Assembly: GCA_032209605.1 (NCBI GenBank)
Contig: JASFXZ010000016.1
Location: 14,384,001 to 14,448,000 of the forward strand
Source of the DNA: Mactromeris polynyma
Taxonomy: Eukaryota > Mollusca > Bivalvia > Venerida > Mactridae
Length of the DNA stretch: 64,000 nt
Reading direction: 5' to 3'
Shown: one piece after another, positions 11,532 to 24,600 of the stretch
Layout of the letters: each line of letters begins with the position of its first letter
How positions within the stretch are numbered: position 1 is the stretch's first letter
The notes under the pieces: model-generated
Told to the model about the DNA's origin: nothing
Databases searched by the model: none
What the model saw: the letters and a program-made list of their open reading frames with translations, nothing else
Translations under genes and position numbers: made by a program

Positions 11532-13427
11532 GGCCAAATGGGCCTATAAGTCACATTATGAATATAACATCTTTATGACCGATCATTTATATTGTATTTT
11601 ATCACGCAAATTGAGTTACAAGAGACTATACAATAAAAATACACATTTTATTGTAATAATGACATAACTCTTAAATACAGAATGTTATGTCATACAAAAT
11701 TAATATTACACGTATTTAGTGCATGTGTATTAAATATCATGCATTATGACATATGAAATACAAATTAATAAAATAGATAAATAAATAAAAGTTCTATAAA
11801 AATGCTATGTTTTATTGCTTAATGCGATTTATTCACAAGGCATTATCATGTACTATACCTTAAAATAATAAATAAAATAAAATAAATTAATAAATAAAAA
11901 AATAAAAAATATGTTTTCATATCCAACTAAGGTTCTCATATGCGTTCTACTCAGCCCCTATTTACTTTTCGGACATTTCTCAAAGACATTCCGCGAAATG
12001 ATATTAATTATATTTACTGATATATTGATACAATCTGGCATTTAATGAATGTTAAACAAAGGCCTGCCAAACATGACCCTCGTATTTACTCACGTGAGCA
12101 TGTATACATGCAAAAAATCCGATTATTTATTGACTAATAGTGATAACAGTTGGACATTATCTAGGAATCAGTAAAAAATAATAAATTCTATGTCAAAAAT
12201 AATCTGCTGGAAAAATCTCGCGGCGGTCTAATGCAAACCTCGCCACTTCATGTAAACAAAATTAATGATTAAAACCATTTAACAGAGATTTTAGCCTGAT
12301 TATAATTTACTAAACAATTTTGACAAGTTTACAAAACTAAAATTCTCTTATCGTGCCAGTGGCTGAAGTCTTTTCTCAAATCTCTTATCTTAACTATTGT
12401 TATGATTTTTATCGATTTTTTGACACACAGATCTAAAAATAGATTTCTTGTTAGTTTCATTATGAATAATCATGACCTGTCAGATTACGTGCTGATATCA
12501 TTTCACGGTTCATTTGTCAAAACGCATTATTACTATTTGACTTAACGACTACATCATTTGATAGATTTCCGCTCATGATTTGGTGTCAAAAAGTGTTAAC
12601 AATGATGCCACGTGGTGTCAGATCTATTTTGCACAATAAAGAAGACTTGTCATTAATTTACGTTCATTTTAATTATGATTATGCCATTTAACACCTTTTG
12701 AAAACATAAATGCCAATTCTTTTGAAATTATAATTATCAATTAAACAAAAATTTCGCAACCTATTCTAATACGATCAACACTTTTTCACAGTTTTTATTA
12801 ATATAAATGTCATAGTAATTAACTAATTTGTTTAATTAATAGTTTCCAGATCTTCTTCCTAAACAATTAATTCTCTTAATTAACACATTACAAACTTTCA
12901 GCAATTACCAGTTTTGGAATCTGAAATTATATGGATTTGTTGTTTTTTTTCTTGAAAAAAATAAACAAATCTTTATTCCTAGAGTTGTATGATAAATATT
13001 GTTTTATAGTTGTCTACATTGATGTCGGTAAATTTTACACTATAACCACGAATTCTTTAAACCATACGTTATGTAAGGATTTGAATAATTTATAATAAAA
13101 CGATATTGAAAGATATACAGCCGTTCAAAATCTCTAAGAAATATATTGAAAGCTGATAGGAGATTTGCATAGATATTTAAAGCTGCAATATCTAGCCATG
13201 ACAAGAAACGGATCCCATCTTTAAGCATATATCTAAGACTGTTAAACTACTTAGTGACAGGTCCATCTATTTACAATACCCGACATTATCCCATTTATGT
13301 ATACTAGTTCTTCATTTGGTTATTTGAATAAACATTTTCTTTCCCATTGAAAGACAAGAATTTAAATGAATTTTAAGAAGCTTTTCACAAATTTTGGAGC
13401 TATTACATGTTTGCAAACTTCTGAACT
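11532..13427. other. Very AT-rich noncoding stretch
   Basis: Contains an AATAAATAAA-rich low-complexity patch at 11760-11910 and many poly-A/T tracts. No open frame longer than about 62 codons, no RNA gene and no shared repeat were seen. Confidence 0.45.
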
Positions 13428-13771
13428 TTAAAGATGTATCTGGCTCATCTGAACATAAACTGTTTGAATTGGCTTCATCCAGTATTGTTGTAACATTGGC
13501 GAAAACATCTCTAATAAGAACCATTGCAATGTATAACCGATTAAAAATATCTTTTTTTACCATTTTACTGCCAGGCAAAACTGGTAAAATAACCTGATTT
13601 AAAAAAAATGAAAGATTAAAAAAAATATGATGTACAAACAAATATGGATCAATTCGTTATGAGTTCATTCATTGTTAATGCACATTTTTTGCTGTTTTAA
13701 CTATAGGAAATATATTTTTCATGTTTGTATAGATAAACAATTGAACAAAAATGAACATAATATTACTTTAA
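13428..13771 (+). mobile_element. Family G TTAA-flanked element, copy 1
   Basis: Bounded by TTAA on each side: left TTAAAGATGTATCTGGCTCA, right ATGAACATAATATTACTTTAA. Related copies lie at 45455-45819 and, inverted, at 38966-39328, and share AAGAACCATTGCAATGTATA. Short protein-like similarity on the minus strand is shared between copies but frames are broken differently in each, so it is treated as a noncoding element. TTAA target use recalls piggyBac-type elements; the ends do not prove it. Confidence 0.65.
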
Positions 13772-16519
13772 TATAAATTGAAGCAGGATGGTTTCTCAAG
13801 CCAGATCGTTTGATGGCTTGCGGTATGTTGCTTGTTGTTACAATACGTGTTGTTTTAGTGATTGTTCAAGGATTCTCCTACATTAATCCGGTTTAAAAAC
13901 AACACTGCACAAATTGCTTTATCAGGAATGAAACAATAAAAACACTGTGTACATCTAGCCAAGAATGTTCCTATCTAATCTTGGCAATTGTGTTTGGCAG
14001 TATGATCTAGAGGTATGGTTGCATTTTTTAAATAACAGAAATAGCTTCAATTCTATGACATACAAATGAATGAAGAATTCAAGCCACATTCAAGAGCACA
14101 GCCAGTTGAATTCAATTCTTAAATATATGCAGGGCTCTAGAAATCCACTAGCCCGACGTCCCGGACTAGACTAATGCTGAATTGGGCTTCAAACAGTTGA
14201 GTTGAAGTTAGTCACGGACAAGTCTGTTTTTAAAGCTTACCACAAAAGCAGCAATTGTTCAGTTGTAAGTCAAACCTTAGAATTCCAAGAACACATACAT
14301 GTGAGTATTAATTATAGATTGTGGAGAGTGTCATTTTGTATGTTTATTTGTTACTAAATTGACAACTAGCTTCCTATGTTGCACAAGTCACATTTTATAT
14401 TTCCGTTAGTCCGAGTCTTTGAAAATAATTTCTAGAGCCCTGATATGTAGTCTGATTTTAGAGATTTTCATAGACAACTTTGAAGAATCTAAGATTTCTG
14501 AATGGTTTGTATAACACGTGTATGGTACCATTGTGGCATCACTTTGTGATCTTTATATTCATCTGTGATCGAAAGTGCGCTTCCGAATGTTTTTTTTTTA
14601 AATTTGGTTAAGGTCATTTATTTTACAATTTTACATTGATTTCGATACAAAATTATGCCAACTTATACCAATTACACTCGATGGCTGCATGCTTGGTCGC
14701 TTACTAGTACTCGCGCCAAATTAAGGAATTGTGCCGATTGCGACTCAACCTCGTATGTGTATTGAATACTACAGAAAGTAGAATAAGCTTGTTCCTTTCT
14801 CTATTAATATAAATCTGTCACATTAACTGTTGGCTGCTCCGGAATCGCGCTAATTCCGGAACGACCTTCTCACGGCTTTTAGACATGCTTGTCGTGTCAC
14901 GTGATAACGATGTTGCGTTATGGTGACACGACTAATGCTTACATGCGCCGACATTTAATGTAACAACACGTCACGGCGCATCAAAAAAAACGCCGAAAAT
15001 ATTTGCTATGCTGACGAATTCCAATTTTTACTGAGTATCATTGCATAATTGAAACAAGGCGTGTTCTCGTCAGATACTGGTAAAGATACGCGGCTCATGC
15101 CTAATACTTGCTGACTTAAACAAATAAACGGAGAACGGTGCTGGCGTGCCGTGAGGGATTTTAGCATCAAATTTCTCATTCACACACACACACTAATATT
15201 CGGTCTAATTCTCAATACACTACAGCATATTAACATCAAATGTGGATAAAAAATGAACACATGCTTTTGGCCTTCCAATGTCTTGTGTACATGTTTCATA
15301 CGACTATGACATTCGTCGCGTTTAGCTCAATTAGTAAAAATAACACGGGCCGCTCAAAACACAGCGATGATTCGTAATTTTGATACACAATTTTCTTTTC
15401 AATGTTTTGAAGAGATGTATTGTCTATGATACCTCTGGAAGTATTTGGTCATTTTGTATATTTCAAGCCAGTTATATTTCTCACAAACTTTTTGCCTTCC
15501 TGTTTCTTTCTAGCCGATAATATGGACACATGTATTTCAGTAGTCTTGTCTTAAACCCTAATATGACATTATTTTCATATCAAACTTGTTTTAAACTAAA
15601 TGTGAAATTTTGAATATATTGTTATAGTTCCATTATGATACTTCATATTAGTTTAACTATATTGAAGTACAAACAACATTGCCTTCTAGATATTCTGTGA
15701 TATTGTGTTTATTAGTCAGTGTCTGATAAGCAAAGTATTGCTGGGCATGTTTTGACTTTGTAAATTGTGCTGTAATATTTTATTGTTGAAACTATAATAT
15801 ATGTGTTAGTTGAACAATTGTAAGTGAAAGCAAGCGAGCGAGACCCCTTTTATATCAATGTGTAGTAGCTATCAAAAATATAATATTGAAATTTAGTTTT
15901 CAATTATTTGTATTTTTCCTGGTGTCAAACAAAGCATATAAATGTGTTTTGTTGTAAATAAAATTTGAAAGCTGTATCATATGTTACAGTTCTCACGATC
16001 GCGTTCCCGTCTCAAATGTTATATTTGTAATCTAGAATACACAATACATTTATTGTGACCTGAATCCGTCTTTGTTTATTTCTTCTCTACCAAAAAAAAG
16101 CCAAAAAAATAATATAATCCTAGTTATATTTGTTTTATACGAGTTAAACGGTTTGCTTTGACGTGAAACGTATTCTTTAAGTTGGAAAAAAAACACATAT
16201 TTACTCAATAATTGTATGAAAAAGTATTCAATCGTTCGTTTTCAACACAGAAAGGAAAAATATCGGTAACACATCTATTAATTTGAGAGTGGCAAAGGTT
16301 AAAATGTTATCGCAAAGTTGCAACTCGTATATTCTCATTTCGCTCACCTCCACCGGCAGAAATGAATGCAATGGCTCTTTCATCAAACAAATTAGTGTTC
16401 ATAAGTGACAGTATTGACAGGCAGTGATATTTCAAAATCATTTCGCGTTTATCTTTTCAGGAAATCATAGCGCACTGATCTTGATCATACCCGAGACATG
16501 CCAATCGTCTAGATAATAC
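13772..16519. other. Upstream flank of the Frizzled gene, noncoding
   Basis: Holds an imperfect hairpin at about 14890-14945 (GTCGTGTCACGTGATAACG against CGTTATGGTGACACGAC), a CACACACACA run near 15181, and the reverse member of an inverted repeat at about 15710-15785. No gene found. Distal regulatory elements of the downstream receptor gene could lie here but cannot be read directly. Confidence 0.4.
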
Positions 16520-16640
16520 TGATGAGACAGCGGTGGGCGGAGCTTACAAACCACGTGATATATACCATCGTTTTCTATTCGTAGAATTCTGTTCGGCAGC
16601 TGTGACGTAACTTCGGAGTATTAAACAGACGAATACTTTT
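16520..16640 (+). promoter_or_regulatory. Candidate promoter of the Frizzled-5/8 gene
   Basis: Within about 100 bases there are a GGGCGGAGC GC-box, a CACGTG E-box, a GATATATACC TATA-like motif, a CAGCTG E-box and TGACGTAA (CRE-like). The sequence is less AT-rich than its surroundings. It lies 1.4 kb before the first coding exon, consistent with an untranslated leader exon between. The start site is inferred only. Confidence 0.35.
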
Positions 16641-17380
16641 TCACGAATGAATTAAACGAATTAGACAGTGTAGTTGGACTAATAATTAATAGTGACAACG
16701 AAAGAGTTGGTATTAGATAAGAATCGCGATTTGATGGCTGAGTAAAGAATACTGCTGCATAAGTTCGGTGGAGAGTTTCACAAACTGTGGCAAACAAGGA
16801 ATATTATTAGACACGTCTGGACGACTGACTAGATATATACGTGTTGTTTATCAATACGCAAGATAATGTTTTCACAGTTAGTGGTGTGTTTGAATAATTT
16901 CAAATTTTAAAAAAAAGTTTTTCGCACATTCGGGGATAAGAATTGAGAATCATTTCTCACATCGCTAATCGAGTGTCAAACGTGTCATATACTGAGATTT
17001 CATATTCAAACGGGAATATAAACAGCGTATACACATAGAATGCTTCATTACAAATTTGTTTGAACGCAACACAAGTACTTGGTTGTACGACAGGAAACTT
17101 AATACGGACTTAGCTCTTCGGATTATGTACCCAGATTGTATTTAGACATCGGCACTCAATCTGTGTTTGTAAAATAAACAAAGTAAGACTTAATAAGTTT
17201 ACTTTGGTTCGTGTGACGGAGTCCAGAGTGTTTCTTGGTGTAAGATATTCAGTGTTTAGGTGATCATAGACTTCAGTGTGAGCATATTTGATTGGACATT
17301 TTTTTGGATTCTTACTTAGTCAACTGGATTATCGTCTGTGTCTTGGAGACTCCAGCCGATTCCTTAATACGGTCTTACAG

Positions 17381-17933
17381 GTATTAATATAATTTATATT
17401 TATAATCCTATGGGATTGAAAATTATCTTCCAACAATCAGAGGTTTTATTTTTCGTCTGCACACCGATGTTGTATACTCTTATGACGTTCCCTTCGCGAT
17501 ACGGGAAGAGAGATCTATCATAATTGACGAGCATTACATATAGATATTTGGAATTCATAATAGGTCAGATTTGTTTACAAGTTTGAAATCATTTAAATAA
17601 CTCTGGAACCACGATTCAGACGACTAGCTGACAGCTAAAGTAAGATCGTTGTTTGTCCGGGATCATTTTCCCTGACAAACACAGGAAAAGTAAATTTAGG
17701 TATAACATTTTAAGCATAACATCCAAGCAAGAGATAGCGGCTATCTCTTGTTGTTAGATAAATTTGGGATTTCAGTGGTCAAGAGATAAAACTAACAGAT
17801 AGGAGATAGTCCGCACTGAATTGGCTGACCTGCTGATAAGCTCAATAACTTGTGGGAATTATAGTTAATTGTCTTAATTTGCTGTAAATTGAGTCGAAAT
17901 AACGAATTATTTTCTTGATTTTCGTGTTTGCAG
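17381..17933 (+). other. Probable 5' UTR intron of the Frizzled gene
   Basis: A CTTACAG|GTATTA junction at 17380/17381 can act as a donor. At 17933 there is a strong acceptor: a T-rich tract then GTTTGCAG|GATT. The exon that follows holds the start codon. An alternative donor, AA|GTAAGA, occurs near 17640. The leader structure is inferred. Confidence 0.4.
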
Positions 17934-18047
17934 GATTTACTGTAGTGGTGATGTAGGATACGGAATATTATATATACGGATACTAAACACAGAAAAGGGA
18001 AGAAAAAGAGGAAAATATTAATGATAGAGAGATTGAAGAAATCCACG

Positions 18048-18569
18048 ATGGAGGAATACAGATTGGTGTTAGCCTTGTTTCTTCTGTTTGTTGGAGTGAT
18101 AGAAGGAGAAAAGAAGCAATGTCAAGAAATTACCATACCAATGTGTAAAGGAATTGGATACAACTACACATACATGCCTAATGAGGTGAGTGCTAATTAA
18201 CAATACTAATTAGCATTAATTTTATAATTAATGCTATTAATATGATTTTCATTAGAATAATAATTCTTTAAAAATGTGTATTATTTTGTACCCAGATTTG
18301 ATTAATGAGTGATTAATTTGATGATCTTATTTTTTATTTTAAAATTGGCTATTTTGTGTCAATTTTTGCAGAATATAAATTGTCAAGAGTTTTACATTAG
18401 TCTAAGGGTATATTAATCGACTGAAATTTCACTATAACAATAATGGTCTGAACAAAATATTATCATGCAAGTTGACAGTTCATGTATAGTCCAACAAAAC
18501 ATATATCAAGTATAAATTAGACTTTAAGTTCGTGTTAACAATAACATTAATGACGCTGATAATATCAAT

Positions 18570-18602
<33 letters not shown>

Positions 18603-21600
18603 TAGTTTATTGTCGTAAACAGTATAGTTTCTTGACATACAAACTTACATTACAATATAATTTTAAACAAAGTCAATACAAGTGTGTAAGTATTTCTGTC
18701 GAATCGAACTGACTAGTTGTATAGTTTGGTTAAATCTAGACTCTATGATAACAAAACAACGTGTTTTACTTGCCAATGTTACATTTGAATATAAATTAAC
18801 ATTACATAAAATGAGTTTTCAAAACAGAAATACACGTTTTCTGCAAACGCTTGTATTAATTAAATAACAAGTCATGAACTATTTGCACTAACAATAATAT
18901 TTGCCAGTAAAAAATAATTCAAAGAGCACATTTCTTCAACGTGAACTTAAACACAACTGGGTTAAGAACTCGTATACGTCTGCTTATTGTACGTACAAAT
19001 TTATAATGAATCGTTGTGTATTGATTCGAATAATAAGCTATTAACATGAGATTAATAAAAATGCATGTGAGCCATTAATTGTTTGACATATCATTGTAAT
19101 GCTTTGATATATTTGTGGACGAATAGAATAAAATCGACATCTTCAGAATTTAGAGAATATTTCACGATGTTCGAAGTACATAAAATGCACCGAGTTAAAT
19201 AGAAATTTGACGGTTTGAACAAACAAACGAAATATTGAGTGTAAATATTAAAATCAAATATGTTTTAAACTAATCTCTTAAACTAACTGACCGTTTTAAG
19301 TATAATTTATAATTATTGTATTGATAACTCTTACAAAATACTCACAGCTTGTGAAATAATTATTAAAAAAACGTGTTTATAAAAGTAAATCAGTCGATGT
19401 GTGGAAAAAAAAGTTGAATACGGAAGTATACGATCAATATTGAGTACGAAACTGCTTTTGATATCAAACCAATATTGTGTCTGGCCGTGAGAATCGTTAT
19501 TTTTTATAAATACAGTGAAAAAAGGGGTTTAAAATGTGGGGTTCGATTCCTTAACGTCAATAAAGAAGTCGAGCTGGAATTACCATACAGCGAGCGGCTG
19601 ACCAAAAACCACACCGAGAGATGTTGAAATATGAAATAATAAGTCGAGTTTAAAAACCACAACCTCTCGGTCAGGAATCGAACCGGACACCCGAGTTCAT
19701 TCGGTCCGTATGCTCAGGAACGGTTTATTTCATTAAAAACCGTTCTTTATCATATTCCGGTTTGTCATTAAGTTGTCTACCCGTCAAAATAGTGTAATAC
19801 ATACATTTTAATAGATTATCAACCGCTGTGTTTGAAAATTGTAAACACGACTCTTATAATCATTTCAGTTTTGTTAAAACATAGAAATGCAGATATGTTA
19901 TACTAATTTATCATGCACGTTATGTTTAAATTTCATTTTTTCGAGTGTTTCACATGTGATTTCTGTACAAGGGTCTAATATTTGTAACTTTAAATGTTCG
20001 ATGTATATTTTATTGCAATACGGTCTGTTTGGAACATGATTTCAATGGGGAATGTAGGTTTAATTTGACGATTCAGAAATAAAATTAATCAATGGATTCT
20101 CAGGCCAAACAACTGAAATCGAATCGTATATTCAATGTTCAATTGAACTCACTGTGTGTATATTTGTTATATTGAGCAAAAGATGTCTGTGAACTTCAAT
20201 TTGTAGACTGGCACAGTAGAACTCCTTAGATCTGTCTGTGAATCCCCTATTTTATTAATGTGGCCAGACGTCGGTCACTAAATCATATAAATACTATATA
20301 TTCCACCAAAATAAGTGAAAATGATATTTGAGCATGGACCCTTTGGCCTGGGAGTTTCACAAAAGCCACATTTTGATCGTAAGGATTCTGGCAAATTTTC
20401 TCTAATTATCAAAATTATCCTCTTGCTATATCAAATATCACGTGACTTTAAGAGTTAAGCATTCTATATACATGTACGTGTTTTTTTTACATATAAATGT
20501 GACTTAGTGCATATTTGGTTCGACAAAGATGATTTCAACACATCAAAATTATACACATTCATGACGAATGTTATTTGTTAATGACCTAAAAAAACTTTGA
20601 AATAAAAGTGTTTGGATTAGATATATGTTTTACACAGTAAATATATTTGCTTAAGGGAATGTGTATAATTACGCAATTTAAGAATCCATTATGAAGATTA
20701 GCTTTGAAGTAAAGTGTTACTTTTCAATAGTTTTTGCAACTTTGGTGTAATTTCTGCATCTTTTGTGTAATATGATCATCGATATATTATGTATGGTTAA
20801 GCGATGTTGCCGCTCAGTCCACATAGTTAGTCTTCCTAAACGTAAATGGCTTAAAAATGAATTTGTTGAAATCCAAACCTTTAAAGTTCAACTTTCTTTC
20901 CCTAATATTCTTGGTTAAATGAACGAAATAAAACTTTAAGATGACTGCAGGCGCCTCTCATCACGAACTAACCGTAACAAGCGTCTGTATGTCTCGTCTG
21001 CTCGCTCACAGTTAGTACATTGTTTTGCTATTTCATCATAGAATTTCAATTTTCGGATAAAATGTTTTTGAGTAAAGAAATCTTATACTTAATTCACAGT
21101 TTTTGCTTAAAATAGTATCCATAGTAACAGACTTGCACGCATCTAGATACATTTCATAACATTTTATCGCTAAACACTTTAATCACGAATATGCACAAAA
21201 ACAAGCTTAATTTTTAGTATTACAAATCTATAAAACAAGTTGATTTCAAAATATTACATAAACCATAAACATCTCACCTTCGATTTGCTAACAATTTATC
21301 AAATTTTCGTTAATATCAGAGGGCTTTGTATGACCTTTACAATTAAATATCGTCGGCGGAATGATATTGACTCACTACAGGCGAATCAAACATTTGGAGT
21401 ACCTCGGCGTGTCACCCCACCCACCCACAAAACCAAAATCCTCTTCCGAGCATAAGTCCGGTTTTTTCGTTTTTCTCAAACTCCACGTCCCACGCGTTTG
21501 GAAATTAACACTGAAATTCACAAGTTTAAATGTTGATTGTACGGAACGTTGCAAATAAACCCTAATGAATTAGTTCCGATGCCCTTAGAATAAACTAATT

Positions 21601-24600
21601 AGTGAACACTAAAACCTATTGTAACAACTATAATTAGATAAGCATGTTAGGAAAGCAGGTCGTTAACTTAGAGACAATGAAATTGAAGCTTGTTTCCATA
21701 TTTGTTTCCTCTAAATTAGGGATTTGCGCATCTACCTTGTATTTTTTTTAATAATACAATCTCTTTAAACCGATGTTAGAAGCACTTTACAACTATTTAA
21801 ATAAGTTAGACTCGACAAAAAAACATTCTTTTCACAGGACGATGTACTTTTGTGTCTTCTGACGAATGCGAAATAATAAAATCGTTGTCATCATTGCATC
21901 CACACGTCGAAAACTGTCGATTTATTTCTTTGTACTAACTAGCCTATTTGTTTTAGTAATCGAGATTCAAAGTGCATGTACGGCAAACCGCAATAATAAA
22001 ACCATCCTTTATTTCGAAGATATTCGGTCTTACTTATTACGTGGTCTGAATATCGAGTAAAAGTATGGAAGAAAAGTGTACATTCATTAAAGCAATGATG
22101 TGGTCTTAACTTTGAGATGGTCTTAATTTTGAGGTGGTCTTTAGACGAGATATCACTGTATGTACTTCCCAGAACACACATTGCTGCTTGGTGTACGTAA
22201 ATTTTACGAACGTACATGTTTTAACGAGTAATGAACTCGGATGATCCCAGTGTATCGTGCCAACTCAACAACATGAAGATTTCCGAAGATTCAGTCATTG
22301 TCGACGATAAAAGTCGATTTTGATATTTTTCTGTTGTCAACAGGAGTGCTTAAAGTCGGAACGAGATTTCTGACATCATGACATGAGTCTTGTGGCGGGA
22401 ATTTTGCCTTGGGTTAAATATACCATTACACCTGTCATTAATATTCAGAACACATGTTCCAAGCATTTCATTATACAATACCGAGAACTTATACTGTCAG
22501 CAGTTCATCCATGTATCGAGTTTTAATTACTTTAGCTATGTACATTAAAACCTCACTTAAAGTACAACTCACTAATAAGACCACCTCAAAATAAGAACAC
22601 AATGTTCAAGTCAATTTTCACTGTTTTACTCTTTATACAACCTCAATATTAAGACCACCTCACCAATAAGAACACCAGTTTTCAAGGGTCCCAAAGGTGG
22701 TCTTATTACTGAGGTTTTGCTGTACATTGAATCTTATAAGGGCCATCATTTACGTTCTTCTACAGTGTCCCCTTTTTTATTTTCAGTTCAACCACGATTC
22801 CCAGGACGAGGCTGGCTTAGAAGTCCACCAATTTTGGCCCCTAGTGGAAATCAAGTGTTCCCCTGATCTCAAGTTCTTCTTGTGTTCAATGTACGCTCCA
22901 ATATGTATGGAAAATTATAAGCCTCATCTTCCGGCGTGCAGGTTTGTGAAACTTTCTTTGCCATATTTTGTTTTACCTTTTTCGTATTATCGATATTTTA
23001 TTCAGTTGTATTCATAAGTTGTAGATTCACATTCGTCAAAGAGCGTGTATTCATACGCTATTGGAAATTGAAAACACGTACCAATACGATCTGATCTCTA
23101 AACACATGTTTTTAGCAGTATACATTTATTTTTACACTCTTTTACCCACCTTGGTTAGAAAAACATTGCGAGTATGTTATATGTTACCCCCTCAGGTACG
23201 GGATTACGGTTTTTTCCCAGCATACACAGATCTATAACATACGCCAGACGCTTGATTTCTGAGAGCATTTTGCATACCATGATTGAATTCGACAGTTTGT
23301 TGTCAACAATGCATCGCAAACGTTTAAATCTAGATTAGCCTATTCTACCACAGTTTTTAACACTGAAAAATCAATTTACATGTAGTATGGATGTCGGCTT
23401 TGTCATACTTTGTGATACATCAGTTTTTTCTGTGTTTGTTTAATAGTCTCATATATAGGTTCGAAAAAGTGCATTCAACAGCTGTTCTTTAGGAATGTAT
23501 AAAATATCAGTACCGTAATTAATTCTCCTAGTAATTAGTATTGTTACTTGATCAATACTATTCAACTCAAATCCTTGATAAGAAAAAATCATTAACCTCT
23601 GCAGAGCAGTCCTATCTTGATCGACTGCCTCTCTTTAACACCAGTATCACTTGTCGTCCTGAATTAAAAAATCACTACCAATTTAACATTCCTAGAGAAA
23701 CAACTTCCTAACAAAACTGCGTGTTACCAAAATGGTGTTGCTCTGTAAAGGTTGCAATGCATTTAGGAAATTCATTTCAAATAACGCCGATCAGTGGCGG
23801 AAATTCACGATACTTACCGAGTACGCGCTAAGAATTGTGGGTAAATTATTTCTTGTTAGCGTTTCACCAATAACAGCCTGTTTCCAAATCCATGGTTTTA
23901 GGACTATGTTCGTGATTTGAATTATAATTCTGACCAATATTTGATTTTGTTATTTCAGGTCAGTCTGTGAACGTGCAAGATCCGGTTGTGCTCCGTTGAT
24001 GAGACAGTATGGCTTTGTTTGGCCAGAGCGAATGGACTGCAGTAAACTGCCATACTACGGCGAGAAAGGAAAACTGTGTATGGATCGCAATATCACGGAC
24101 AGTTCATCAACAGACAGACCTCCGAAGATACCCGATGATAGGTCAACACTAAAACCTCGTGTTCCGGTTCCTACTCCGGATAAGCCACCAACCGGTGTTA
24201 AGACAAATAACGACGGCACTTTGTCGGATTGGGAAACTTATATAAATAATCCCAATTTCAATGATCCTGACATTCTTGATTCTTATAACAATATGCTGGA
24301 GAATTCGTGCACATGTAAATGTAGACTTCAACCAATTCACGAGTCAAGCTCCTATTACAACAAGATTACTTCCGGTGGAGTGAAAAACTGTGGCATGAAC
24401 TGCACCAGCCCTTACTTGAGTGATGACGAAAAAACATTCGCAACCTTCTGGATTGGATTGTGGTCAATTCTGTGTTGTATTTCGACTTCAATCACTCTGC
24501 TCACATTCGTCCTTGACATGACACGATTCAAATATCCTGAGCGACCAATCATATTCCTTAGCGGATGTTACCTCATGGTTTCCATTGGTTACATCATCAG

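Larger units (their letters stand above)
18186..22786 (+). other. Frizzled intron 1
   Basis: A 4.6-kb phase-0 intron splitting the CRD, from GAG|GTGAGT to TTTTCAG|TTC. It contains a CAA microsatellite at 18568-18602, a region with two GGTTCGATTCC-type B-box-like motifs in opposite orientation at about 19535-19700 (possible SINE remnants), a decayed family A element at about 21990-22159 and a clear one at 22541-22724. No coding frame of note. Confidence 0.85.

Noticed and set aside
13312..13641. Protein-like conservation (RLYIAMVLIRDVF) shared by three sites
   Set aside because: Frames are broken differently in each copy; similarity is explained by the shared family G DNA element.
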